A stretch of 64,000 bases of DNA from Arthrobacter sp. CJ23 (GCF_024741795.1 NZ_CP102950.1:4154001-4218000); one strand, 5' to 3'; shown: positions 1-8,956, numbered from the stretch's first letter. Notes: generated from the letters alone by a model not told the origin. Made by a program: numbers and translations.

Positions 1-1020
1 GTTGTCGATGGCCTGGACAATGGCCACCGGGTCCGTGATGACCTTGAAGATGTCCTGGCCGCGGTACTGCGACTCGGTGAAGTAGGACGCCGCGCCGGCC
101 GTGACCACCACGGTGACCAGGGCGAAGGCGATGAAGTTGACGGGAAGACCCCAGAAATTGCCGCGCAGGATGGTCCTACGGTCCGGGGCGAACCGCGAGA
201 AGTCGCAGAAGTTGAGCAGCAGGGCCGAGAAGTACGTGACGGTCAGGGCGATGGCGGAGAAGAACTGCGCCACAGCGGCGGGCCCGTCCAGGGGTGCGAC
301 GCCGGGGATCGAGAGGCTGAACTTGTCCCCCGCCTGCACCACGATGTAGATCGCGAGGGCGAACATCGCCACCCAGATGGCCGGGCCCGCCCAGTCCTGG
401 AACTTGCGGACGGTTTCCATGCCGCGGCGGATCACCAGCAGCTGGACCGCCCACAGGACCAGGAACGCGGCCCAGCCGATCGGGGTCAGGCCCAGGACGT
501 GGGGCACGTCCGGTCCGTCCAGCGGCATGAGTTCGGGCCACACCGAGAAGAGCAGCACCAGCACGGCTTCGGAGGCCAGCCAGGTCTGGATGCCGTACCA
601 GGCGATGGCGATCAGGGCACGGATCAGGGCGGCCAGGTTGGCGCCGAAGAGCCCGAAGGACATCCGCGCCAGCACGGGATAGGGGACGCCGGTTTTCTGG
701 CCCGCCGTGCCGGCGAAGTTCATGAGGAAGTAGACCAGCGTGATGCCCACGACCAGGGCCAGGAAGACCTGCCAGCCCACCAGCCCGGTGATGAAGAGGC
801 CCGCCGCGAAGGTGTAGCCCGCGATGCTGTGGACATCGCACATCCACAGGGCAAAGAGGCTGCGGACCCGCCAGTTCCGCTGCCTGGCCGGGGCAAGGTC
901 CTCATTCCAGAGCCTGTCGCTGACCAGGCGGCCTTCGGCGAGGATCCGCACCTTCTCCGGATGCTCGTCACCCGGCCCGGGCGGTACCGGTGCACTGGGA
1001 ATTTCGTCTTTCAGCCCCAT
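1..1020 (-). CDS. NCS1-family nucleobase/allantoin:cation symporter (3' end cut off)
   Basis: The minus strand is open from an ATG at 1020 to the window edge, so about 340 N-terminal residues are present and the C-terminus is missing. The frame reads MGLKDEIPSAP, then a hydrophilic N-tail, then many hydrophobic helices including SLFALWMCDVHSIAGYTFAA. A short conserved stretch, LLNFCDFSRFAPD, is typical of the NCS1 (cytosine/uracil/allantoin/hydantoin permease) family. A good ribosome site (GGAGG) precedes the ATG. The likely role is proton- or sodium-coupled uptake of a nucleobase-related compound across the membrane; the substrate cannot be told from sequence. An inverted repeat lies about 50-75 nt upstream. 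Confidence 0.85.
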   Translation of the reverse strand, partial: MGLKDEIPSAPVPPGPGDEHPEKVRILAEGRLVSDRLWNEDLAPARQRNWRVRSLFALWMCDVHSIAGYTFAAGLFITGLVGWQVFLALVVGITLVYFLMNFAGTAGQKTGVPYPVLARMSFGLFGANLAALIRALIAIAWYGIQTWLASEAVLVLLFSVWPELMPLDGPDVPHVLGLTPIGWAAFLVLWAVQLLVIRRGMETVRKFQDWAGPAIWVAMFALAIYIVVQAGDKFSLSIPGVAPLDGPAAVAQFFSAIALTVTYFSALLLNFCDFSRFAPDRRTILRGNFWGLPVNFIAFALVTVVVTAGAASYFTESQYRGQDIFKVITDPVAIVQAIDN

Positions 1021-1069
1021 GACGCCTCCGAATACGACGGCCGCCTGCATAGGCCGCAGGAGTTTCACT

Positions 1070-1096
1070 ATTGCACGCGGCCCGGGGGCGTGCAAT
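1070..1096. promoter_or_regulatory. Inverted repeat upstream of NCS1 permease, candidate operator
   Basis: Perfect 9-bp arms ATTGCACGC (1070-1078) and GCGTGCAAT (1088-1096) are separated by 9 bp. The site sits upstream of the permease start at 1020 on the minus strand, where a repressor or activator would bind. No T-run follows, so a terminator is less likely. The binding protein is unknown. Confidence 0.45.
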
Positions 1097-1217
1097 GGTG
1101 CCGGGACCCGCAACGGGGAGAACTACCCATGGGCCCGGAATGCGCCGGCGCGGCGATCCGCATAGGGTGGATGAGCGGAAATGTGTGGTCTTAAGGCCTT
1201 GGGGAAACAGGAGCAAA

Positions 1218-1664
1218 ATGAGGAAATTGATTGCAGCACTCGCCATGGCCGGCCTCGCCGGCCTCACGGCCTGCGCCCCGGCAAGCGAAGCCCCTGCACC
1301 GGCCAGCACCGCGCCGGCGTCGGGCAATAGTGTCGCAAAGCCGTCGAAGTCCGCGTCGGCGGGTGCCTCCACGGGGGCCTTAGGCGTCAAGGAATCATGC
1401 GAGCGCTTCAACTCCCTCGTCGTCGATCTCAGGGCTGTGAAGGCTGAAGACTCCGATGGCTACGATGACATCTACTTCCGCGCCCAGGAGGCCAAGGACG
1501 CTGCCACCGGCGACATCAAGGGTCTCTTCGCGGCCGTGAGCATGCTGGCGCTCGATCGCTCTCTCGGCGAGACACCCTCGAAGCAGTCCCAGGACGCCAT
1601 CCGCGATGCCGTGTTCGCCAACGCCGGTGAGTGCACAGCTGAAGATGTCACGCTGACCTACTGA
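1218..1664 (+). CDS. Small predicted lipoprotein, function unknown
   Basis: 148 residues. The ATG at 1218 follows CAGGAG. A type II signal peptide is visible: MRKLIAALAMAGLAGLTAC, with lipobox LTAC placing the lipidated cysteine at residue 19. A Ala/Pro/Ser-rich linker runs to about residue 50, followed by a compact, acidic, mostly helical domain of about 95 residues with two further cysteines (KESCERF and AGECTAE) that could form a disulfide. I do not recognise the domain. It is convergent with the next gene, and a hairpin lies between them. An upstream start at 1071 in the same frame would lose the signal peptide and was rejected. Confidence 0.75.
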   Translation: MRKLIAALAMAGLAGLTACAPASEAPAPASTAPASGNSVAKPSKSASAGASTGALGVKESCERFNSLVVDLRAVKAEDSDGYDDIYFRAQEAKDAATGDIKGLFAAVSMLALDRSLGETPSKQSQDAIRDAVFANAGECTAEDVTLTY

Positions 1665-1676
1665 AGACTCATGGAT

Positions 1677-1698
1677 GCCGTCAGCCCACGCTGACGGC
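1677..1698. terminator. Bidirectional hairpin between convergent genes
   Basis: Arms GCCGTCAG and CTGACGGC surround a 6-nt loop. It lies between the lipoprotein gene stop (1664) and overlaps the last codons of the converging gene (stop at 1681). There is no clear T-run, so its efficiency is uncertain. Confidence 0.5.
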
Positions 1699-2127
1699 GC
1701 CCACAATCTCTTTCAGCAGATCGATCCGGGGCTCCACCTCGGGATTGACCACGGGCCAGATCACCACGATGCCGAGGAACCGGTTGTTCTCCCACACGCC
1801 CACTGTCGCGGCGGACTTCGCCGCACCGTCCGCGTCCAGGTAACCGGTCACGACGGCGTACGTCGCCTTGCCGGGCAGCTGCAGTTCGCCTTCGGCCAGG
1901 ATGCTTCCGCCACGCTCGTTGAGGTAATAGTCAGACTTGATGTGTGCCCAGGCGTTGGCCCCGGCGGGGCTGTCAACTGACTGGCCATCATCGATAACCG
2001 TCACCAGGATGCCGCCCAGGAGTCCGTACTGTTCGGTGTTGGGACCCGCCGTCGACTCCGTCATGAGCTCTGTGAACTCCGGAAAGTCTGCGGTAAAGCC
2101 CAAAGGGGAATCAATGTGCGTTGGCAT
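1681..2127 (-). CDS. Hypothetical protein, probable partner of the adjacent WXG-type protein
   Basis: 148 residues starting MPTHIDSPLGF. The ATG at 2127 is about 9 nt after GAGGAG; a TTG seven codons earlier is open but overlaps that ribosome site. There is no signal peptide. The sequence looks like an alpha/beta fold with alternating strands (for example FLGIVVIWPVV near the end) and weakly recalls LpqN-type proteins, but I cannot assign a family. It lies 50 bp downstream of the long WXG-type gene on the same strand and is probably co-transcribed. By position it could be a chaperone, an immunity protein or a co-secreted protein. Confidence 0.65.
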   Translation of the reverse strand: MPTHIDSPLGFTADFPEFTELMTESTAGPNTEQYGLLGGILVTVIDDGQSVDSPAGANAWAHIKSDYYLNERGGSILAEGELQLPGKATYAVVTGYLDADGAAKSAATVGVWENNRFLGIVVIWPVVNPEVEPRIDLLKEIVGAVSVG

Positions 2128-2177
2128 AGTGTGGTTGCTCCTCAGCAAGATCGGGACGGGACTGTCTGACAGCGGTC

Positions 2178-3758
2178 TCAGAGCCGCTCAAGCTTCCCGT
2201 CGTTCGGGACCTTGTGGTACGTCGTCACGTTGGTTGTTGTCTGGCTCTCGGTGCTGAGCTTGACCTCGCCGGCTTTGAAGTCGGCCCCTGCCTCGTTCTT
2301 GGCCGTCAGCACGCTATTCACCTGGACCGTGGCCGAACCGGCGTCGTAGAGCTTGGCTGCATCGTCCGCGGCGGCGGAGTGGTTCTGCATCGCCACGTTT
2401 TGCAGATAGCTGTCAATCAGCGCCTTGTTTTCCGGCGTGTACGCAATGTCGACCTTCACGGTGCCCTGCGTTCCGGCCGTGATACTGGATTCAACGTTGG
2501 CCGTCTTGAGGTCCACACCTTCCTTGAAGCCCTGGGCCACGGTCCCCTCCATGGACAGCGCCACGGAGCTGATGCGGTTGTCCTTGTCCAGCTTCACTTC
2601 CAGGGCACCTTTTCCGGACGCCTCGAACGTTTGACCGTCCAAGTCCAGGGACGCCGCGGCGGTGGCCTCCCCGGTGCCCGTCGAGGTTCCGTCGCCCAGG
2701 TTCTTCTCGTAGCTCAGCGACAGCGAGGCGTTGGCCGAGGAGCCGGCGCCTGCAGCCTCAACATCCAGGGACAGTGAACCCTTGACCTTGTCCTGCTGGC
2801 CCGTGGATCCATTGTCATCGGCGGCTTCGTTGATGGTGTCCAGCACGTAGTCCGGCGTATTCGAGGCGGCGTCCTTGACCTCGCCGATGCTGTCCGGCGG
2901 CAGGTCCTTGTACATCTGGTCACGCGCGGCCCGGGCTTCTTCGACGCTGTCAAAGGAGTACTCGCGTGATGCTTCGCCCTCGAGCGTGACTCCGGCCGTT
3001 CCTGAGGTGTCGTTGACTCCCAGCCCAAGGTTTCCGTAGACCTTCATGGTGGCCGTGCCGTCGGCATTTTCGACGACTTCGGCACCGACTTCAGCGCCGC
3101 CATGGAGCCAGGCTGCCCGCCAGTCAAGAGTCGCCTTGTCGGTCTGCTTGGAGACCGGAATATCGGACGTGGCCAGCTCCTGGAGGTGTTTCCGGGCCTG
3201 GTCCTGGGCGGAGTCCGGAATACCGCCGTCCATCTTCATGAGCTGCAACGCAAGGGGCCCGCCCTCGCCTTCGCCCTCGATGAGGTACTTCCTGTCTTCG
3301 GCCGACAGGCCGGCCCACCAATTGGCCTGCTCCTCGGGGCTGGCATTGGCCATCGCCTCCAGGCCCGCTTCGAGCCCATTGCGGTGTTTCTCGGCGGCGG
3401 CGGCCTCGCGGGCCCGCTCCTGGAGCCAGTCCAGGCCGCTCCCGATCTTCCCCGTAAGTTTGTCCAGCACGGAGGGGCGGCTGCCGCCGGTGCTCGCGGA
3501 CGACGCGTTCTCCTGCTCCTCGGCATGCCGCAGCAGGACCCGGGAGTTCTCCCGCAGGCTGGCCACCACCCGCTCGATGCCGGGGTGGTGGCGGCTGGTC
3601 CAGTCCTGCCGGAAGTTCTCGCCGTCGTTGCCCTTCCAGGGAGCCGCCATGATCTGCCCCTGCAAGGAAGAGGCATTGTTGCTGAGGAGGGTGGCGGCCT
3701 TGTCCGCGGCCTTGGCCAGCGCGCGCAGCTGGTTTACATCAGCGCCGTAGAAGGTCAT
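2178..3758 (-). CDS. Long WXG100-type (type VII secretion) protein with beta-rich C-terminal region
   Basis: 526 residues. The N-terminal ~95 residues form a WXG100-like helical hairpin: MTFYGADVNQLRALAK, then a turn motif W-K-G (APWKGNDGENF), then a second helix. Classical WXG100 proteins are only about 100 residues, so this is a long effector-like form. Residues ~95-200 are charged and helical. The rest is Gly/Ser/Thr-rich with repeated amphipathic strands (KGSLSLDVEAAG, NASLSLSYEKNL, AAASLDLDGQTFEAS), suggesting a beta-solenoid or barrel-like fold with no recognisable catalytic residues. Predicted export is by an ESX/T7SS machine, which is not in this window. The gene at 40596 has a homologous N-terminus (MAFYGADIEQLRLLSK). 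Confidence 0.75.
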   Translation of the reverse strand: MTFYGADVNQLRALAKAADKAATLLSNNASSLQGQIMAAPWKGNDGENFRQDWTSRHHPGIERVVASLRENSRVLLRHAEEQENASSASTGGSRPSVLDKLTGKIGSGLDWLQERAREAAAAEKHRNGLEAGLEAMANASPEEQANWWAGLSAEDRKYLIEGEGEGGPLALQLMKMDGGIPDSAQDQARKHLQELATSDIPVSKQTDKATLDWRAAWLHGGAEVGAEVVENADGTATMKVYGNLGLGVNDTSGTAGVTLEGEASREYSFDSVEEARAARDQMYKDLPPDSIGEVKDAASNTPDYVLDTINEAADDNGSTGQQDKVKGSLSLDVEAAGAGSSANASLSLSYEKNLGDGTSTGTGEATAAASLDLDGQTFEASGKGALEVKLDKDNRISSVALSMEGTVAQGFKEGVDLKTANVESSITAGTQGTVKVDIAYTPENKALIDSYLQNVAMQNHSAAADDAAKLYDAGSATVQVNSVLTAKNEAGADFKAGEVKLSTESQTTTNVTTYHKVPNDGKLERL

Positions 3759-3855
3759 CCGTCCCCCGGGGAAGTTGTTCGGTCAGTGGCGTATCGCCGG
3801 TCCATATCCTTGCACGGCGGTCCGCCCGCTGCCATGGGCATCAGTCCCCATGGGG

Positions 3856-5328
3856 CTACTGCAGGGTCGCCGTCAGCCGCGCCACGTTGTCCACGTACTT
3901 GGCGATCATGGGCCGGTGCAGCCAGTCCTCCAGCGTCAGTTCCCGTGACACCTCCCGGTAGCCGGATTCCACGGAGCGCATCAGGTCAACGGTCTCCGCG
4001 CCGAGCAGCATCACCGAGACCTCCATGTTCAGCGAGAACGAGCGCATGTCCATGTTGCTGGAGCCAAGCACGGCCACCTGGTCGTCGATGGTGAAGTGCT
4101 TCGCGTGCAGCACGGACGGCGCCCGGTAGAGGTAGATGCGCACGCCGGCCTCGAGCAGTGCCTCGTAGTAGGAGCGTTGGGCGTGGTGCACCAGGAACTG
4201 GTCGCCCTTCTCCGAGACGAACAGTTCCACGTCAACGCCGCGCTGCGCCGCCGTCGTGATCGCATAGAGAAGGGAATCGTCGGGCACAAAGTAGGGACTG
4301 CAGACGGAGATCCGGTGCTGCGCCGAGTAGATGAGGGTATTGAAGAGCCTCAGGTTGTTTTCCGTGACGAATCCCGGGCCGCTGGGGACCACTTGGGCGG
4401 TCACGCGCCCCGGCGCGGGGCTGGCGGGCAGGCGCAGCTGGTATTCGAGCGATTCGTCGGTTTCGCTCAGCCAGTCGGTCGCGAAGACCACGTTGAGGGT
4501 GGCCACGATCGGGCCCTCCATGCGGGCCATGAGCTCCACCCATTTGCGTCCCGCCCGGCGGTGCGCGGGGTTGTTGTAGGAGGGTTCGATCAGGTTCTGC
4601 GAGCCCGTGAAGGCCACCTGGCCGTCGATCACCAGGATCTTGCGGTGGTTGCGCAGATCCGGGCGGCGCCACTGGCCGTGGATCGGCAGCAGCGGCAGCA
4701 TCCTCCGCCACTGGATGCGGCTGCCCTTGAGGCGCCGGACCAGCCGGCGGTAGCCCTTGATGCGCAGGGTGCCGATGTGGTCGAACAGGAGCCGGACGGC
4801 GACACCGCGGACGGCGGCGTTCTCCAGTTCGGTGAGGAGCTCGTCCGTGACGGAGTCGCTGCTCATGATGTAGAACTCGGCGTTGACGTACTCCTTGGCG
4901 CCGCGGACGGCCTCCGTCATGGCCTTGATGGATTCCTCGTAGCCGGGGATGAGTTCCACGGTGTTGCCGTCCACCATGGGCAGCGAGCCGAGCCGGCGGT
5001 TCAGTTCGCCGGCCGAGACCACCCATTCGGGGCCGTCGTAGTGGCTTGCGACGTCGGCCAGCGCCGAGGTGCCGGCCCGCACCCTTTGGTTGACTTCCTC
5101 CTGCTGTTCCCGGCGGCGGCGGGAGAGCCGGAAGTTGCCGAACAGCAGGAAGAGGATGAAACCCACCGAGGGGATCAGGAAGACGGCCAGCAGCCAGGCC
5201 ATGGCCGTGGTGGGCCGGCGGTTCCCCGGAATGACGCCCAGCATCACGATGCGCAGGATGATTTCCCCGATGGCCCAGACGCCCAGCAGCCACGTCCATT
5301 CCAGTCCCAGCGGAAACGGAAAAAGCAC
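3856..5328 (-). CDS. cls: Cardiolipin synthase (phospholipase D superfamily)
   Basis: 490 residues from a GTG at 5328. Two N-terminal membrane helices (residues ~10-32 and ~43-64) are followed by two PLD domains. The HKD motifs are complete: H228-x-K230-x4-D235 (NHRKILVID) and H408-x-K410-x4-D415 (LHAKHFTID). This matches bacterial Cls, which joins two phosphatidylglycerols, or PG with another phospholipid, to make cardiolipin at the inner membrane. The frame is open a further 84 codons upstream, but that part translates the 65-bp intergenic repeats and is not protein-like, so the GTG next to the first hydrophobic helix was chosen. Confidence 0.9.
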   Translation of the reverse strand: MLFPFPLGLEWTWLLGVWAIGEIILRIVMLGVIPGNRRPTTAMAWLLAVFLIPSVGFILFLLFGNFRLSRRRREQQEEVNQRVRAGTSALADVASHYDGPEWVVSAGELNRRLGSLPMVDGNTVELIPGYEESIKAMTEAVRGAKEYVNAEFYIMSSDSVTDELLTELENAAVRGVAVRLLFDHIGTLRIKGYRRLVRRLKGSRIQWRRMLPLLPIHGQWRRPDLRNHRKILVIDGQVAFTGSQNLIEPSYNNPAHRRAGRKWVELMARMEGPIVATLNVVFATDWLSETDESLEYQLRLPASPAPGRVTAQVVPSGPGFVTENNLRLFNTLIYSAQHRISVCSPYFVPDDSLLYAITTAAQRGVDVELFVSEKGDQFLVHHAQRSYYEALLEAGVRIYLYRAPSVLHAKHFTIDDQVAVLGSSNMDMRSFSLNMEVSVMLLGAETVDLMRSVESGYREVSRELTLEDWLHRPMIAKYVDNVARLTATLQ

Positions 5329-5384
5329 TCGACAACCCCCATGGTCCAAGAACTTGATGGTCACAACAAACCGTGAGCCCCAGC

Positions 5385-5563
5385 CTAATCCCCAATGCCT
5401 CCCTAACCTCGCTTCGCTTCGGCCAGGGAACCCTGGCATCGTGGGCCCATGCGAGGGGCCCCGGCCGAGCGCAGCGAGGTTGGGGAGCAAGTTAGGCGCT
5501 AATCCCCAATGCCTCCCTAACCTCGCTTCGCTTCGGCCAGGGAACCCGGGCATCGTGGGCCCA
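5385..5563. repeat. Two 65-bp direct repeats with an intervening inverted half-copy
   Basis: Copies at 5385-5449 and 5499-5563 differ at a single base. Between them, around 5463-5486, the sequence is close to the reverse complement of the repeat core (CCTCGCTTCGCTTCGG), so a stem with either copy is possible. It lies in the divergent spacer between cls and pabC. It looks like a REP-type intergenic repeat rather than coding DNA. Confidence 0.7.
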
Positions 5564-5602
5564 GTCAATGCCGCGGACATGGGGCCGCACTAAGCTTGAG
5601 GC

Positions 5603-6541
5603 ATGACCTCTCCTGCCCCCACGGTCCTCGTCTTCCTGGACCCCGCCTTCGAAAACGGCCGCATCGTCGATCCCAGCCAGCCGCAGCTCATGGCCACCGA
5701 CCTCGGTGCGACACGCGGCGATGGCGTGTTCGAGTCGCTTCTGGCCGTCGAGGGCCGCGCCCGCAAGGTGCAGGCACACCTAAACCGCCTGGGCACGTCC
5801 GCCGAGGCGCTGGACCTGGTCATCCCCGCGCAGGACGCCTGGCGCCGGGCCATCGATACCGCCATCACGGAGTTCCGCAGCACCCACCCGGCTCCCACAC
5901 CCGCCGAGGACGAGGTGGTCGTCAAGCTCCTGGTCACCCGCGGCGTGGAAGGCGCAGCAGGGAGCACCTGCTGGGTGCAGGCTTCGCCGTCGCCCGCGGG
6001 CAGCCGCCGTCAGCGCGAGACAGGCATCGACGTCGTGCTCCTGGACCGCGGTTTCGACACCGACGCCGGCGAGCGCGCCCCCTGGCTGCTCCTCGGCGCC
6101 AAGACGCTCTCCTACGCCGTCAACATGGCCGCACTGCGGTACGCCCACAAGCAGGGCGCGGACGACGCCATCTTCACCTCCACGGACGGCCGCGTCCTGG
6201 AGGGCCCCACGTCGACCGTGCTCTTGGCGCACCTTGAAACCGCCGACGACGGCACCGGGAGCAAGACCATCCGGCGCCTCATCACGCCTCAGCTGGACAG
6301 CGGCATCCTTCCGGGCACCTCGCAGGGCGCGCTGTTCGCCGCGGCCAAGGCCGCCGGCTGGGAGCTCGGCTACGGCCCGCTGGTCCCGCAGGACCTGTTC
6401 GACGCCGACGCCGTCTGGCTGATCTCGAGCATCCGCCTGATCGCCCCGGTCAACCACATCAACGGCCGGGAAATCGGCACCGTGGCCATGCGCAAGCAGC
6501 TCACAGCCGAACTCAACGAGCTGTTCGCCGGGATAGAGTAA
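5603..6541 (+). CDS. pabC: Aminodeoxychorismate lyase-like class IV PLP enzyme
   Basis: 312 residues; fold type IV aminotransferase family. Family signatures are present: RGDGVFESLLAVEGR near residues 38-52, the PLP lysine K167 in LLLGAKTLSYAVNM, and E in VLEGPTSTV followed by GILPGTSQGALF. Known members of this kind in actinobacteria are annotated PabC, which splits 4-amino-4-deoxychorismate into p-aminobenzoate and pyruvate for folate synthesis. Branched-chain or D-amino-acid aminotransferase cannot be fully excluded from sequence alone. It stands alone as a single gene, divergent from cls. Confidence 0.8.
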   Translation: MTSPAPTVLVFLDPAFENGRIVDPSQPQLMATDLGATRGDGVFESLLAVEGRARKVQAHLNRLGTSAEALDLVIPAQDAWRRAIDTAITEFRSTHPAPTPAEDEVVVKLLVTRGVEGAAGSTCWVQASPSPAGSRRQRETGIDVVLLDRGFDTDAGERAPWLLLGAKTLSYAVNMAALRYAHKQGADDAIFTSTDGRVLEGPTSTVLLAHLETADDGTGSKTIRRLITPQLDSGILPGTSQGALFAAAKAAGWELGYGPLVPQDLFDADAVWLISSIRLIAPVNHINGREIGTVAMRKQLTAELNELFAGIE

Positions 6542-6757
6542 AAGGCCGGATATTCGACATCTTGTCACGTCTTATCGACTTTATGTGATGGCAATTCTCG
6601 GATAGTGAAGTGATACTCGACTTGCAATTGCCGGCGCAATTCTGATTGCCGTATTTCGACGGCAGGATTCTATTGTGAACGCATTCCATCAGTGGTTCAC
6701 TAATGCCAGTGATCCCTGCTGGGGCGGGTGAACTCCCTCTCTGTCCGGCGGGGCACC

Positions 6758-6783
6758 CTGTTTTCACTGTGCCGTGAAAACAG
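6758..6783. promoter_or_regulatory. Perfect 10-bp-arm inverted repeat upstream of the GMC operon
   Basis: CTGTTTTCAC (6758-6767) and GTGAAAACAG (6774-6783) flank a 6-nt loop, ending 10 nt before the ribosome site GGAGGG of the GMC gene. The upstream 6542-6757 stretch is unusually AT-rich for this genome, as expected for a promoter. It may be an operator or an mRNA leader hairpin. Confidence 0.5.
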
Positions 6784-6806
6784 ACAGGCTGATGGAGGGC
6801 ATCATT

Positions 6807-8555
6807 GTGAGTGCAGTTTCTTCGTCCCAGAATTTCAATCACGGATTTCCCACACCCGGACCCCAGGATCCTTCATCGCAGAAGGTGATGGACCATGTGT
6901 TTTTCCTGAGCGAAGGGGAATGGAAAACCGTTCGCGAGGAAGAACAGTTCGACCATATCGTGATCGGCAGCGGGTTCTGCGGCTACGCCTTCGCCGAGCG
7001 GACCCTGACCGTCAACCCGCAAGCTCGGATCCTCATCATCGAGCGCGGCCCGTTCTTCCTGCCGCAGCATTTCCAGAACCTTCCCCTGCCGTACCGGGAG
7101 ACGCTCGGCGGGCTATCGGAAACGTTCCCCTGGACCCTGGCCGCCGCCACCGCCACCCAGCCGGCCGGCAAGATCTCCTGGCAGCACGGCATGGTCCCGT
7201 TCTACGGCGGCCGCTCCATCATGTGGAGCGCCTGGTGCCCCCGACCGGAGGAAGACGAGATGCGGGGCTGGCCGCGCGCCGTCATGGACGCCGCCAAGGC
7301 ACACTTCACCACGGCGGAGGACCTGCTCAACGTCATCCCGGCCGACCAGATCGACGCCGGGGTGTCCCCCGACGTCGTCGATCTCATCAACAACACCCGC
7401 CCGGTGTACGGGATCATGCAGAAGGCCCTCCAGGAACGGCTCGCGGCCGGCCTGCATGAGATCGACTCCGCCACCCGTTCCATGCCGGCACCGCTGGCCG
7501 CCGCCTCCGGCGCCAATTCGGGCATCGACTTCGCGAAGTTCTCGACGCCGGCGGTGCTGCTCGAGCTTTCGGACAGGCAGCAGGTCCTTGCCTCGCAGGG
7601 CAAAGGTTCGCCGCTGCGCGTTGTCACGGACTGCACCGTGAAGTCCGTGATCCAGCAGGACGGCCGGGCCACGGCCCTGGATACGAGCCGCGGTGTGGTG
7701 AACATCGGCGGGGCCAACCTGGTCCTGGCCATGGGCACGCTTCCCCCGGCCACACTGGTGCTCAATTCCTTCCCCCAGGTCCCGGGAGCCGGCGAACACT
7801 TCAGTGCCCACTTCATCACGTCGGTGGTGGCCCGGGTCCCGCGTAAGGACTACGACTTCAGCGAGGCCCTCGGCGAGCTGGAACTGGCGGCCATCTACAT
7901 GGCAGGCAAGAGCCCGGCCGGCATGCAGTACCACGTGCAGCTCTCCGTCCTCTCGGACCGGAAACCGGCCGCAAATGCCCAGAAGTCCGAGCGCTACGCC
8001 CCCGACGTCGTCGCCACCGCGTCCATGGCACAGCTGCTGTCCTCGGAGGACTACCTGGTGTTTGTCTGTGCGGTGCTCGGCGAACTGGACGAATCGAATA
8101 CGGAGAACCACCTGCGCCTCTCCGGCGGCGCGGACACCACCACCAATGTGACCCTGCAGGTGCTGGCCAACGCCACCGACGACGCCACCTGGGACACCAT
8201 GGACGAAGGCACCTTCCAGATGCTGGAGCGCGTGCTTTCCCCGGGCGGAGCGGGCCAGGTGGAGTACTGGCACGGCGACCCGAACAACGGAAGCTGGGCC
8301 TCCGACCGTCCGGGGATCCCCGAACGCCGCGTCCCGGGCCTGGTCCATGAAAGCTCGAGCCTGCCCATCGGCGAAGAAGAAGACGCCGTAGTCGGGATCG
8401 ACTACCGGCTCAACGGCGTCGGGAACGTCTTTGTCTCCGGGGGCTCCCTCTGGCCCACCGGCGGCTCCTGGAACCCCACCATGACCATGGTGGCCCTGGC
8501 CCAGGACCTTGCCGAAAAGCTGGAGGCCGACGGCGGCAAGGGAGTCGCGCCGTGA
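6807..8555 (+). CDS. GMC-family FAD oxidoreductase (pyranose-oxidase-like)
   Basis: 582 residues from the GTG at 6807, 7 nt after GGAGGG; an in-frame ATG at 6774 lies inside the upstream inverted repeat and lacks a ribosome site. The FAD-binding Rossmann motif is HIVIGSGFCGYAFAE near residue 50, followed by the ADP-ribose acidic end LIIERGPF. The C-terminal active-site block shows H in LVHESSSLPIG and N in GGSWNPTMTMVALAQDL, matching the His/Asn pair of pyranose 2-oxidase-type GMC enzymes. It probably oxidises a sugar or sugar conjugate at the expense of O2 or a quinone. No signal peptide is seen. It is first in a three-gene operon with overlapping ends. Confidence 0.8.
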   Translation: MSAVSSSQNFNHGFPTPGPQDPSSQKVMDHVFFLSEGEWKTVREEEQFDHIVIGSGFCGYAFAERTLTVNPQARILIIERGPFFLPQHFQNLPLPYRETLGGLSETFPWTLAAATATQPAGKISWQHGMVPFYGGRSIMWSAWCPRPEEDEMRGWPRAVMDAAKAHFTTAEDLLNVIPADQIDAGVSPDVVDLINNTRPVYGIMQKALQERLAAGLHEIDSATRSMPAPLAAASGANSGIDFAKFSTPAVLLELSDRQQVLASQGKGSPLRVVTDCTVKSVIQQDGRATALDTSRGVVNIGGANLVLAMGTLPPATLVLNSFPQVPGAGEHFSAHFITSVVARVPRKDYDFSEALGELELAAIYMAGKSPAGMQYHVQLSVLSDRKPAANAQKSERYAPDVVATASMAQLLSSEDYLVFVCAVLGELDESNTENHLRLSGGADTTTNVTLQVLANATDDATWDTMDEGTFQMLERVLSPGGAGQVEYWHGDPNNGSWASDRPGIPERRVPGLVHESSSLPIGEEEDAVVGIDYRLNGVGNVFVSGGSLWPTGGSWNPTMTMVALAQDLAEKLEADGGKGVAP

Positions 8556-8956
8556 CCGCCGCCGCGGCGCTGGATCCGGCCGTCCTGCCGACGGTGCCGC
8601 CGATGACCGTGGCCGACGTGCTGGACAAACAGGACGGCGTCTACTGGGTGGTGAAGGACGCGAATTCCGTGTTCCCGTGGGTCAACCAGAACTTCGCCGA
8701 CCTGGTGGGCATGAGCAAGGCGGAGCTGGTCGGCCACCAGGACTCGCGCGCGGAACACGTGGCGCACGACAAGGAAGTCATGGCCAGCGGAAAGCCGCTG
8801 CTCAACTTCCACGAAACCATCGAGGTGCCCCTCAAGGACGGCGGCATGGTGAACGTGGACATCGTGACGCAAAAAGGTCTCCTGCGGTCCCTGGACACCG
8901 GCGCGATCATCGGGATCACCGTGTGCTTCTCGCTGGCGGATCCTCCCAGTGAGTGA
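8552..8956 (+). CDS. Stand-alone PAS-domain protein
   Basis: 134 residues made of a single PAS domain (about residues 18-130): DGVYWVVKDANSVFPWVNQNFADLVG is the typical PAS core start, and LKDGGMVNVDIVTQKGLL the later strands. There is no kinase, GGDEF or HTH domain. Translation starts at a GTG overlapping the TGA of the GMC gene (GTGA), so the two are coupled. Its job may be to sense flavin, redox state or the sugar product, or to act as a small binding partner; this is inferred from position only. PAS-only proteins fused by operon to a GMC oxidase are unusual. Confidence 0.75.
   Translation: MTAAAALDPAVLPTVPPMTVADVLDKQDGVYWVVKDANSVFPWVNQNFADLVGMSKAELVGHQDSRAEHVAHDKEVMASGKPLLNFHETIEVPLKDGGMVNVDIVTQKGLLRSLDTGAIIGITVCFSLADPPSE

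Noticed and set aside
5329-5580. An 84-residue N-terminal extension of cardiolipin synthase with internal repeats
   Set aside because: It translates the 65-bp intergenic repeats; the first membrane helix starts right after the GTG at 5328.
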